Shown here one piece after another: positions 20,364 through 31,100 of a DNA stretch of 34,056 nucleotides. Origin of the DNA: a virus; IMG/VR virus record IMGVR_UViG_3300006810_000178, positions 1 to 34,056 of that record; one strand, given 5' to 3'. The notes beneath the pieces are model-generated. The model had not been told where the DNA came from. It ran no database searches and saw nothing but the letters and a program-made list of their open reading frames with translations. The translations under genes and the position numbers were made by a program. Positions within the stretch are counted from its first letter, which is position 1, and the number at the start of each line of letters is the position of its first letter.

Positions 20364-22774
20364 TGCCATATCAAATTCCAACTCATATTTCGAATTTAAT
20401 CGAAAGTCAATTTCCTAATATCTATAAAGAAGATGGGCCCAATTTCGTTCTATTCATGAAAGCATATTATGAATGGATGGAATCGGCGTGGGATAACGAG
20501 TTCAACGGATATGGTGGTCCAATTCGCGAATCAAGAGAACTTTTGGAATATAGAGATATCGACCAAACTATTGTTAAGTTTCTTGAATATTTTCAAAAGA
20601 AATATCTATACGGTATTCCGTTTGAGGTAATTTCAAATAAAAGATTTCTTCTAAAACATATTCTGGATGTTTACAGGTCAAAGGGTAGCATTCAATGTTA
20701 TCGTTTGTTATTTAAATTACTATATGATGAAGATATTGAAGTTTATATCCCTGGGCGCGACTTATTGCGCCCATCAGAAGGTATCTGGAGACAACCAAAA
20801 TATTTGGAAGTAACCGGAAATAGTTTACTTGAAAGTTATGTTGGTCAGACAATTATCGGAAGTTCTTCTCGAATTACAGGTATTGTTGAAAGCTATTCCA
20901 AAGAATATTTTAATGATGATATTATTCACATTTTACACTTGTCAAACACCAGCACCAGAGATAAAGATTTTGAAGTTGGCGAAAAAGTTGTTCTTTACGG
21001 CGAACAATCTGATACTTCTAAAATTGAAGCAGCTCCTGCTATTAAAGGTTCTTTACAATCATTAGAAATTACCAATGGTGGGCAAGGTTTTAGCGTCGGC
21101 GATATAATCAAGATTGTTCATAAAGATTTGGATACTAATGATGTAATTTCTTATGGATCTGAAGGGGTTCTTAGGGTTTCATCTGTTAGTAACGAATTCG
21201 GAACAGTTAATTTCTTAATCCTTGATAGTGGTACTGGGTTTACCAATACCGCTCAAACGTTTGTTTATAGATCTTCAGATCAAGGAGAAGGTGCATCTTT
21301 TGAAATAGGAAATTTATCTTCCACACGGATTATTGAATATAATACTGACATTCTTGGGAATTATTTGACGGTTCCTTTAGATGCAACGGCTTATGGATTA
21401 CCGAAAGATGTTTCGGCCAATTTATCATCAACTATTGGATCTTCTTTAGAAAAAGAATCTCAAACTTTTGGTTCTATTTTGACCTTGGATAATATTTTCA
21501 CGGGTAATAACTATGCAGCAGAACCTTACGTATTTGCAAGACCAGTTCAAACTTCATTACCGATGTATGGTAATGTGGCTTATTCAACTACATCAAATAC
21601 TATCGTTGGAACAAATACTAATTTTGATTATTTCTTTTCCAATGATGATGTAATAGGTTTAAAATATTCTTCAACTGTATCGGAAGCTGGATACGAATAC
21701 GCTGTTATCAAAGAAGTGGTTTCTAATACAGAAATTACATTGTATGGACCACCGTCAACAAACTCAATGGCAAACGCTCAATATATGGTAGCGCCAACCA
21801 TTCTTCCTTCTAACTTTGCTACTTATGATTTATACAGTAATTCTTCTATTTATCCATTGGATGGTGGTATTCCAGGTGAAGATGAAACTATCAAAGCATT
21901 TCCTTCTAGTGGTAACAATGCAGCGGCGACTGCAGTTGCGGTTAACTCGGGAAAATCGTATGTAGAGAATGAAGAAGTTATTGCTTATTTACATGGCGGT
22001 ATTGCCAGTAATGTAGAAATCGTTTACGGTGGCACTGGATATGCTAACGGCGAATTGTTATTATTTGCGGGAACAGGTGATAATTCCACAACGGCTAATG
22101 GTTATATCAGTACAAATAGCACTGGCGGTATTATTTCGGCGTATGTATCTAATGGCGGATCTGGTTATTTCCAAATTCCGGAAGTAAGGGTAATTACGGC
22201 AAATGGTACAGGCGCGACATTAAGAGCTTCTCTTCAAGAATTTAATACATATTCTGGTATTTCGGGTAAAGTCAGAAACGGTGGACTTGGGCAATCCAGA
22301 GGATATTGGGTAAATAATAGAAGCTTTTTGGATTCAAATAAATATATACAAGATAGTTATTACTATCAAGACTATTCTTATGAAATTAAAGTGGCTAAAC
22401 AATTATCTAAATACAAAAAGATAATACAAGACACTTTCCACGTTGCTGGTACTGAATTATTCGGAAGTTTCTTAAAAAGTTTGACTATTCAAAGTTCAGT
22501 TAGTCTTTTGAGAGAAAGCACTTTATTGTATGAAGATAATTGGGGAGCTGATTCGGGTAATACTATTGTATTCAGGGCTAGTTCTAATGTAGTTTCCGTG
22601 GACTCTAATAATATAACATCAGATGTTACTATTAGGGATTATACAAATTATTTGTCAGCCGATAACGTTGAAGTCAGGGCTGATAATAGAAAATTCGTTA
22701 GATATGTTTATGCTTCGGGTACACAATTTAGAGCTAGTGATAGTAGAGTAACAGTCGATAGATATTTTGTTTAA
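20363..22774 (+). CDS. 7: gp7-like baseplate wedge/virion structural protein, 803 aa
   Basis: Residues 1-155 contain ISNLIESQFPNIYKEDGPNF, VLFMKAYYEWMESAWDNEFN, ILDVYRSKGSIQCYRLLFKL and IYIPGRD-like sequence, characteristic of a wedge protein of marine T4-like phages located after gp6. The middle and C-terminal parts carry GGxGF/GGTGYxxG repeats (ITNGGQGFSVGDIIKI, VYGGTGYANGELLLFA, SNGGSGYFQIPEVRVI), each likely a small beta unit. T4 gp7 has 1032 residues, so it is shorter. The order gp25-gp6-this-gp8 is that of T4 6-7-8. The gp7 name rests mainly on position. Confidence 0.7.
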   Translation: MPYQIPTHISNLIESQFPNIYKEDGPNFVLFMKAYYEWMESAWDNEFNGYGGPIRESRELLEYRDIDQTIVKFLEYFQKKYLYGIPFEVISNKRFLLKHILDVYRSKGSIQCYRLLFKLLYDEDIEVYIPGRDLLRPSEGIWRQPKYLEVTGNSLLESYVGQTIIGSSSRITGIVESYSKEYFNDDIIHILHLSNTSTRDKDFEVGEKVVLYGEQSDTSKIEAAPAIKGSLQSLEITNGGQGFSVGDIIKIVHKDLDTNDVISYGSEGVLRVSSVSNEFGTVNFLILDSGTGFTNTAQTFVYRSSDQGEGASFEIGNLSSTRIIEYNTDILGNYLTVPLDATAYGLPKDVSANLSSTIGSSLEKESQTFGSILTLDNIFTGNNYAAEPYVFARPVQTSLPMYGNVAYSTTSNTIVGTNTNFDYFFSNDDVIGLKYSSTVSEAGYEYAVIKEVVSNTEITLYGPPSTNSMANAQYMVAPTILPSNFATYDLYSNSSIYPLDGGIPGEDETIKAFPSSGNNAAATAVAVNSGKSYVENEEVIAYLHGGIASNVEIVYGGTGYANGELLLFAGTGDNSTTANGYISTNSTGGIISAYVSNGGSGYFQIPEVRVITANGTGATLRASLQEFNTYSGISGKVRNGGLGQSRGYWVNNRSFLDSNKYIQDSYYYQDYSYEIKVAKQLSKYKKIIQDTFHVAGTELFGSFLKSLTIQSSVSLLRESTLLYEDNWGADSGNTIVFRASSNVVSVDSNNITSDVTIRDYTNYLSADNVEVRADNRKFVRYVYASGTQFRASDSRVTVDRYFV

Positions 22775-22784
22775 AGGGAAATAA

Positions 22785-23558
22785 ATGGCACAACAAACTA
22801 TTAATATTGGTTCAGCAGCAAATGATGGCACTGGTGACCCAATTCGTGATGCTTTTGATAAAGTAAACGATAACTTCAATGAGATGTACGGTTCGTTCGT
22901 CGCTACTGGATCGGTAACAGTTGGTAACTCCACTGTTAATTCGGTAGTTTCGAATACTGGAGGTCTTGTTACCGGCAGCAGCACAGTAAATGCTGTGGCC
23001 AATTCAACTAATTTTGCAGTTGCTAATTCAACAACAAGCGCAGTATTAGATCCAGGCACATTGACGATTGGTTCAAATTTGTCAATCAATACATCAAAAG
23101 TTACAGTTGGCAATAGTACAGTTAACACAACTTATAATGTTGGGGAACTTACTTTAAAAACTGCGGCTTCGAATGCAACTTTGACACCGACTACTATGTA
23201 TGTTGGTAATTCAACAGTTTATACTTCGGTAAATACCACGCATGTCCATACTGGATCTGCTAACCTAACTTCTAACACATTGACTTTAGGTACTTCTACT
23301 GATTCCGCAAATGGATATACATATCTTCCTAACGGATTTAAGATGATTTGGGGATCTGTAGAAGCAAACTCAACAACTGGTACTGCGGTGTTTACTTCTG
23401 CGTATTCAACAAATGCTTATGTTGTGACTGCAACAAGTAATACTTCTTCTGACGTCACTTACAGTGCGGCAGTTGTGGCTCAAAATAACTCGGTTGTTGA
23501 AATTAGAACTTCAAACGCAACTTTGACTACGGTATATTTCACTGCTATAGGTAAATAA
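22785..23558 (+). CDS. gp10-like baseplate-attached fibre protein, 257 aa
   Basis: The N-terminus INIGSAANDGTGDPIRDAFD followed by KVNDNFNEMYGSF closely resembles that of T4 gp10 (and gp9), which anchors fibres to the wedge. Residues about 45-170 are a repetitive shaft with the heptad-like unit VGNSTVN present three times and several NST variants. The C-terminal 75 residues (KMIWGSVEANSTTGTAVFTS, ending TTVYFTAIGK) look like the compact tip domain of phage fibres (IWG...F...AY.V pattern). It is probably a homotrimeric short fibre or pin. It sits between gp7-like and gp8 with AAAGGGAAAT as ribosome site. Confidence 0.75.
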   Translation: MAQQTINIGSAANDGTGDPIRDAFDKVNDNFNEMYGSFVATGSVTVGNSTVNSVVSNTGGLVTGSSTVNAVANSTNFAVANSTTSAVLDPGTLTIGSNLSINTSKVTVGNSTVNTTYNVGELTLKTAASNATLTPTTMYVGNSTVYTSVNTTHVHTGSANLTSNTLTLGTSTDSANGYTYLPNGFKMIWGSVEANSTTGTAVFTSAYSTNAYVVTATSNTSSDVTYSAAVVAQNNSVVEIRTSNATLTTVYFTAIGK

Positions 23559-23560
23559 TA

Positions 23561-24244
23561 ATGGGTAAAATCCTTCCAGCGTATAAAAAAGCATTATACG
23601 AAGAAATCTTTGATAATATTCAAAGTAATACATCGGCGTATTATGCTTATGGGTCGCATCCGATTGAATATCCTAGTTCTGTTCCTCAGGTTGCAAATAA
23701 TGCATACGAGACTAATTTTGAACAAAATTGGTATATGCTTTTTGGCAAAAAAGTACAACCTGGTGATATTTCTCCGGTTGTGAAGAAAAACATATGGACA
23801 ACAGGAACTGTATACGAAAAATATGACAGCACTTCGAATACGCTGGAAGCGAACAATAACTTTTATGTTATTTGCGACCCATTAATTGATGGTGGTCAAT
23901 ACCACGTTTATAAATGTATTGACAATTCTAATGGAGCAGTTTCTACTTCCAATCCATCTTTGATCGGGCTACCAACACAAAAGGCAACCTTCGAGACAAG
24001 TGATGGATATAAGTGGAAATACCTCACATCAGTTTCATCTTTGAATTATGATAAATTCGAATCTGATGATTATGCTCCAATCAATTCCAATGCCTCTATC
24101 GTGGCAACTGCTGCTGAATATTCAGGCGTTGATGTGGTTGTTATTTCTAACAGCGGTAATGGATATACATCGTCAACTAATGGTATCGTATCATCTGTAC
24201 AAAATACCACTGTTATTCAGATTCAAAATGATGCTTCGTCCTGA
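23561..24244 (+). CDS. 8: gp8 baseplate wedge protein, N-terminal part before a frameshift
   Basis: gp8 is a wedge component in all T4-like phages. This frame holds the family N-terminal half: MGKILPAYKKALYEEIFDNI, FEQNWYMLFGKKVQPGDISP, then GGQYHVYKCIDNSNGAVSTS and FETSDGYKWKYLTSVSS. At TGA (24242-24244) the frame ends although the fold is incomplete. The homologous sequence continues one base later in the +1 frame (CCT GAT AAC at 24240 onward, PDNFYVNN). So the gene is split by one extra base, by a genuine +1 frameshift, or into two chains. Confidence 0.85.
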   Translation: MGKILPAYKKALYEEIFDNIQSNTSAYYAYGSHPIEYPSSVPQVANNAYETNFEQNWYMLFGKKVQPGDISPVVKKNIWTTGTVYEKYDSTSNTLEANNNFYVICDPLIDGGQYHVYKCIDNSNGAVSTSNPSLIGLPTQKATFETSDGYKWKYLTSVSSLNYDKFESDDYAPINSNASIVATAAEYSGVDVVVISNSGNGYTSSTNGIVSSVQNTTVIQIQNDASS

Positions 24245-25121
24245 TAACTTTTATGTCAATAATGCAATTTATGTGTACAATACAATTGAAAGCACATCAC
24301 AACTTCGTTTAATCACGGATTATGTTGTTAATGCCACTGGTAGATTTGTTTACGTAAATACCGCAATGGATATTTCAAAAATCACACCAGGTATTACAGA
24401 ATATTTGATCAGCCCTGCTGTTGTATTTAATACTGATGGCGACTCTAATCCTTCGGCTTATTGTTTGGTGAATGATTACACTACCAAGATTAGCGAAATT
24501 GTATTGCTTGATTCGGGTTCAAATATTTCCTGGGCTAATGTTGAAATTCAATCACAATATGGTTCTGGTGCTAATGTTTATGCCATTGTTCCTCCTCCGG
24601 GTGGTCATGGTTATGATCCAGCGATTGAATTAAATATGCAAGGTATAGCATTTAATATTACATTCGCGAACACCGAACTTGACATTATCCCAACAGCAAA
24701 TACTTTGTATAATAAAATTGGTATTGTTAAAAATCCAAAATATGCAGTATCAAATACTGCCCTGGGAACAGTCACCCCTGGAGATAGATTTTATGAACGT
24801 TCTTTTAATAATTTATTAAAGGCTTCCGTTTCGCCAGCTTATACTTTTACTGCAGGTGATATTGTAACTGGTGCAACAAGTAATTCATTGGCCACAGTTG
24901 TATTTTCAAATTCCAGTGTTGTTCACTTATCTGGTGATAAGACTTTTGTTAATGGAGAATACCTGGCAAATACTGGTGGATACAATGTCACTACTATAAA
25001 TATCTCTACAGTTGGTGATATATACACCAAAGAACTACAACCAATGTACGTCGATAATATAAATAACATAAATCGTAAAGACGATCAAACTGAAACTTTT
25101 AAGTTGACTATCGAAATTTAA
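24228..25121 (+). CDS. 8: gp8 baseplate wedge protein, C-terminal part after the frameshift
   Basis: From about 24240 this frame continues gp8: PDNFYVNNAIYVYNTIESTS, PPPGGHGYDPAIELNMQGIA, NTLYNKIGIVKNPKYAV and the end FKLTIEI. GGHGxDP with RQIGI/KIGIVKNP-like sequence is characteristic of gp8 family C-terminal domains. Residues encoded before 24228 in this frame do not look like protein. Tandem ATGs at 24228 and 24231 would allow reinitiation close to the upstream stop at 24244, giving a separate chain of about 297 residues, although no ribosome site is visible. Joined with the first part the product would be about 520 residues. Confidence 0.8.
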   Translation: MMLRPDNFYVNNAIYVYNTIESTSQLRLITDYVVNATGRFVYVNTAMDISKITPGITEYLISPAVVFNTDGDSNPSAYCLVNDYTTKISEIVLLDSGSNISWANVEIQSQYGSGANVYAIVPPPGGHGYDPAIELNMQGIAFNITFANTELDIIPTANTLYNKIGIVKNPKYAVSNTALGTVTPGDRFYERSFNNLLKASVSPAYTFTAGDIVTGATSNSLATVVFSNSSVVHLSGDKTFVNGEYLANTGGYNVTTINISTVGDIYTKELQPMYVDNINNINRKDDQTETFKLTIEI

Positions 25122-25130
25122 GGTAAAATA

Positions 25131-28100
25131 ATGGCAAATTTTAATATCCCACCATACTTTGATGATTATGATCCTGATAAAGGATATCATAAAATTTTGT
25201 TTAGACCTTCTGTTGCGGTGCAAGCAAGAGAACTTAACCAAATGCAATCAATTTTACAAAAGCAGATTGAGCGTTTTGGTTCCCATGTTTTCAAAGAAGG
25301 TACAATCGTTTTAGGCGGCGGGTTTGATATTGAATTGGATGTTCCTTATATCAAAGCTTCTTCTGTTGAGTTTCCTAACAAAAAATTAGATGATTTTGTT
25401 GGTCAAATATTTGAAGGACAAACTTCCGGATTGAGAGCTTATGTTAAAGCTGTCGAATATGACGAAGATGATTCAACATATGTTTTTATGATTCGATACA
25501 CAAGAGGTTCGGAAACTTCAAATGTATTTCTTGAAAATGAAATTGTTTCTTTGGTTGGCAGCGAAACATTAAACTTTACTGTAGCTCCAACTAGCGCTTC
25601 TGGATTTGGTAGTGTATTTAGTATTGAAGAAGGCGTTATTTTCTCAAAAGGAATGTTTGTCGCATTTTCGAAAGATTCTATTATCTTAGATAAGTATTCA
25701 ACCACCCCTTCTGTCACTATTGGCCTTGAAACGTCTGAAAATTTTGTTACCGACTTAACTGACGTTACTCTTTTGGATAATGCGCTTGGTTCACCAAACG
25801 AAAATGCGCCGGGTGCGCATAGATACGCTATTGAAACAGGGTTGTCTAAAATCGTTCTAGATGGAGATTTTGACGAAGAAACATTTATTCCTTTGTTTTC
25901 TATGGACAATGGCGCAATTACCCTTAGAAAAGAAAGAACAGAATATTCAAGAATTTATGACGAATTAGCTAAAAGAACCTATGACGAATCTGGTGATTAT
26001 TATGTTAAAGGGTTTGATTTAAGAACAAGAGAATATCTAGATACAGGAGAAAATGAAGGGTTATTAACTACTGCTCAAGGCGGGAATTCTGAATTTTTAT
26101 CTGTAGATGTTCTCCCAGGTTTAGCCTTCGTCAAAGGTTATGAAATTAATAAATTAACCACTACTCATGTTATTGTTCCAAAATCAACCAATTTTAAATA
26201 TGTTGATAATCAATTGGTAAATGCTAGATCTGGTGGCTATTTTTTCATTAAAGAAATTGTAGGTTCGCTGCAGCACGATAAAGCTATCACAGTAGACCTT
26301 TATGATGCAGCAGAAACAAGAGTAACAAATGACGTAAAAGGCTCAGTATCTCCTACTGGAAATAAAATTGGTACAGCTAAATTAAAATCTTTAGTATACC
26401 AATCTGGTACATTAGGTCAACCGTCTGCGCAGATGCGCGCATATCTATTTGACCACAAAATGAACGCTGGTAGAACTTTATCAGAAGCGAAATCCATTGC
26501 GTATACAACTTCTCCAAATTATTTCTTTGCAGATATTGTATTGTCAGACGGCAAAGCTGTTATTAAAGAAACAAATACTAATACATTATTGTTCCCAATT
26601 GGTAAAGATTATGTAAGAACAGTAAGAAGTAATACTGGAGCTGTTGGCACTACTTTTAGCTTTAATAGATCAGAAACGTTATCTGCTAATCTAGATGCAG
26701 CGGAATCATTGTCAACGACTGTTTCTACTTCTGGTGAATCTTTATCTTATTCGTCAGGAAATTTATCTGCTGCAGAAAAAAGAGAATTAATTGTTTCGGC
26801 TTCTCAAGATGTCGATTTTGTTCTTGAAGGTACTGTGGCAGTTGACAATGGAAATAATATTGTTACAGGAACTGCGACTAATTTTGATAAATTAATACCA
26901 GGTACTAGATTAGTATTTGAAGGAAGTGGTTCACAATATTACATTAATGCTGTAACAAACAGTACTTCTCTTACGTTAAAAAGTAATTTGGCCGAAAGTA
27001 CATTAACTGGTAATACTTTTTCTAAAGCTATCAGAACAGGCGATATTCTTGACTTAACTGCCAATGGTTCTTCTGGCGTTACAAGAACTGCAAATGTTTC
27101 TTCTGGCTCTTTAATTATTGATCTAAAAGAATATAGTACTGGCACAATCGGTAGTATCGATACTCAGGTGACATATAGAGTAATTAGAAATGTTGCAGCA
27201 GAAGTTAAGAAAAAATTAAGATCTGCAAGATATGTAAAAATTAATACATCAAATAACGTAGCAAATTCAGTCGGTCCTTATAATTTAGGTATCCCTGATG
27301 TATTTAATGTAGTCTCTGTAAGAATGGACACTAGTGATTTTACTACTGCGTCGCAAGGTACAGATGTAACATCATCATTTAATTATAATAATGGACAGAA
27401 AAATAATTTCTACGACCATGGTTCAATCATTCATACTGGTAGTTTAGATCTTACTAATAAACATTTATTGGTAGAGTTGGAGCATTTTGAACCAGATTTT
27501 TCTAGCGGCTATGGTTATTTTTCTGTTGATTCGTATCCGGTAGATGATACAGCATCTTCAAATACTACTATTTTCACATACGAAATTCCTAAGTATGGTA
27601 ATTATGATTTAAGAAATGTATTAGACTATAGGCCATATAAATCTAATACAGCGGTATCATCTGTAACAGTTGGTAGCGCCACAGTCAATCCTGCGATTAC
27701 AGATAATTTCAGAACTGATACAAATGGTTTAAGAATTGCTTCAATTGATAGCGATATTAATGTTGATTATTCTTATTACCTGGCTAGAAGAGATTTAATT
27801 ACTATCAATAGAGAAGGGCTTATCTCTTCAATTACTGGTACTCCTGCGGAAGATCCAGTAAGTCCAGTAAAAACTGGCAATTCTATGACTCTCTCAAAAG
27901 TCTATATTCCTCCTTATCCATCAATTTCTGAAACATTGGCCAGAAATATTGGTCAAACAGGCGCTTCAGTTATAACAGAAAAAGTAGCTCCTAAACGATT
28001 TACTATGAAAGAAATTGGTGTTATTAACCAAAAAGTTAATAATTTAGAATATTATAACGCATTGAATCTGTTAGAAAAAAGTGCATTAGACTTAAAAATT

Positions 28101-31100
28101 ATTGACGAAAATGGTTTAGACCGTTTTAAAAATGGTTTCTTTGTAGATAACTTTTCTTCTCATGCTCTAGGCGACACAGATAATATTGATTATAGAATTA
28201 GTGTTGATACAGAAGAAGGTTCTATTAGACCATTTTTCGAAACTGAAGCATTTAAATATGAATTAGACGAAGAAACTTCTTCAAATTATCAAGTTACTGG
28301 CGATATTATTACTCTCCCATATTCTGAAAAGAAATTAATGGAGATTAAAAATGTTACAACTACAAGAAATATTGAAAAATCTTCTTATAGATTTGTCGGT
28401 GTTACAAAGTTAGAACCAAGTACAGATAATTGGGTCGATACAAGCACAGTAGATAAAGTAATTGATATTTCAGACCCATCAAAAACATTAGGATCTACTT
28501 CTTCAACTGTCTGGGATTCTTGGAGAAAAAATGTTACAGGATATACTGTAATTGTAACTTCCGCCAATGGTAATAGAAATGTTTATAATGTTGCAACAAG
28601 AGCGCAAGCAAACAAATATTTTAAACCAAAAACTGTTTGGAGCTCAGGCGCGAAACAAACTTATGAGTTGAGAGAAAATTATTATAACGACCGTTCTGGT
28701 ACAAAAACTACAATTACAAATACTAAAGTTTCTGAGGAGCTTGGAGAATTTGTAACCGATGTAGATATTAAAACTTATATCAGGCCACAGACAATTAAAA
28801 TTCTTGCAGAACATCTTAAGCCTAATACCAGATTTTATGTTTTCTTTGATAATGAAGACATGAATGAATACACTACACCCGTAGATTATGAAAATTCTGG
28901 TCCAGGCGGCGCTGGCGTAGATCCTGTTATTTGTGTTTACCCGCCAATAAGATTATATGAAGGCACATACAATCTTCAAAGTCAACGACCACTTAATCCT
29001 TACGTGATCGATCCAGTTAGACCAGGTACTCTTAATGAAATAATTGACCCTTCAACTATTTTGTTAAAATCTGAAGGTTCGGAACTGCGCTCCGACGAAA
29101 ATGGAACATTAGTAGCTTATTTACGATTGCCAGAAACTGGTAAAAGGTTCAGAACAGGTACAAAAGAAATTGTCATCACTGATTCGCCTACGAATTCGAC
29201 CGACGATTCATCTTCTTATTCTGTAAGTTATTTTGTTGCAAATGGACTTACTGCACCAAAACAAAATACAATTCTTTCTACAACAATTGCAATTGTGCAA
29301 GATAAGCCATTGTATCAAAAAAATTATGGAGTTTCGCGTAGTTTTGGATCTGATACTGTTAGAAGAAGAATCGTTTACCCGCCACCAAGAAGCACGTCTG
29401 CTGAGGATAGACGACTCAGCCCTGCGGAACAGCGCCGCGCAAACGCCCCCGATAGGTGGCCTGAATCTTGCTTAGCGTATTCTTTCAAAATAGAAGCTCC
29501 TGCTGGAGAAGATGGTATCTTCTTAACTTCTACTGATATATGGTTGCAAGCCAAAGACCCAACGCTTGGTATTTGGTTTGAAATCAGAACGATGGATTCT
29601 TCAGGTCAAATTTCTGGCACTCAAGTTCCAGGTTCTGAAGTTTGGTACAAATCTGAAGATGTTCCTTTGTGGGATGGTGATCTAAATACAGAAGAAGATA
29701 ACAAATTTAGAGTAACTTTCCCATCACCAGTATTTTTGATGAATGATCAGGAATATGCCTTTCTTATCCATACAGAAGGTGTAAATCCAAATTATTATTC
29801 TTGGATCGCTAGATTGGGCGAAACTGATATTATAACTGGTAAACAATATACTACAAGAAAATTAAATGGTAATTTGTTTACTACGAATAATAACAGAAAC
29901 TGGGATATGGTACCAGATGTTGACCTTAAAGTTGTATTTAACAGAGCAAGTTTTACTGTCGGAGAGGCTAATGTAAATATCGGCAATAGTCGTGTTGAAA
30001 TGCTAAACCTTTCTGATTCAGCTAATACTTTCCAAAGCGGTGAATTAGTCAAAACAGATGAGTTTTTGTCTCTTTCTGAAGTAACATTTGGCTCTAATAA
30101 TATTGTTGTAGGAGATATTATTACAGGCACAACTTCAGGCGTTACTGCTAATGTCACTCAAATTATTAGTTCAAAATACTACACTGATAATGTTGGTTTT
30201 GAATTAAATGAAACATATACTATTTCTGATTCGGGTTCTACTGACAAATCAATTACTGGTAGTATTAATCTAATTGAATATGGTATTGGTGTTGTCAGAA
30301 AATATGATTCTACTAATAATTTTATGATCATTGACCATACGAACGGATTGTTTAAACCTAATACAGTAATTCGCGGAATTTCTTCCAATAATACTAATAC
30401 AATTGCATCTTATGATACGTATAAATATTCTGTGCAAAATTTAAATGCTTATCATTTAACCTTTGAAAAAACATTTGCTTTGTTTGGATCTAAAGTTTTA
30501 TATACTTCTAATACTTTCTCTGATTATTCTTCTATTATTCCTAATGAGAATTATAATTATAGAAAAGAATGCGAGTTATTATCATATTCTGACGAACTTT
30601 CTAGATTTGGTAGTAGTAACAATTATTCTTTGAATACTAATGTTATACTTATTACTGAATCTGAATATGTTTCGCCTGTATTAAATATCAACCGTTCGCA
30701 GGGCGTGTTTGTTCATAACCTTTTGAATAATGACTTTACTGGCGAAACAGAACCTTCTGGTGGCAGCCTGTTAAATAGATATATTTCGCTTCCTGTTACT
30801 TTGGCTGATGGTCAAGACGCCGAAGATTTATATGTAAGTTACTCAGGGTACAAGCCAGTAAATAGTGATGTTAAAGTTTGGGGTAGATTTAGAACAGAAG
30901 AAGATAATGAATTACTTGATCTCCAAAATTGGATAGAATTAACACCAAGATCAAATGTGTATTCTTCTACTGCCAATGATTATGACTTTATTGAATATGT
31001 GTGTGATATTCCTGACGAATATAAAAATTCTAATGGAGTGTTCCAATATGTAAGAAACGCCACGCCTATTGTCGCAAATACAACTGGGTTTGATGTTGTA

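Noticed and set aside
22655-23128. Minus-strand 157-residue frame opposite the gp10-like gene
   Set aside because: It is an antisense shadow of the repetitive shaft sequence, crosses a gene boundary and has no ribosome site.
24048-24227. Upstream part of the second gp8 frame, beginning at 24048
   Set aside because: Residues encoded there are unlike gp8 and duplicate sequence already read in the first frame; the homology starts near 24240.
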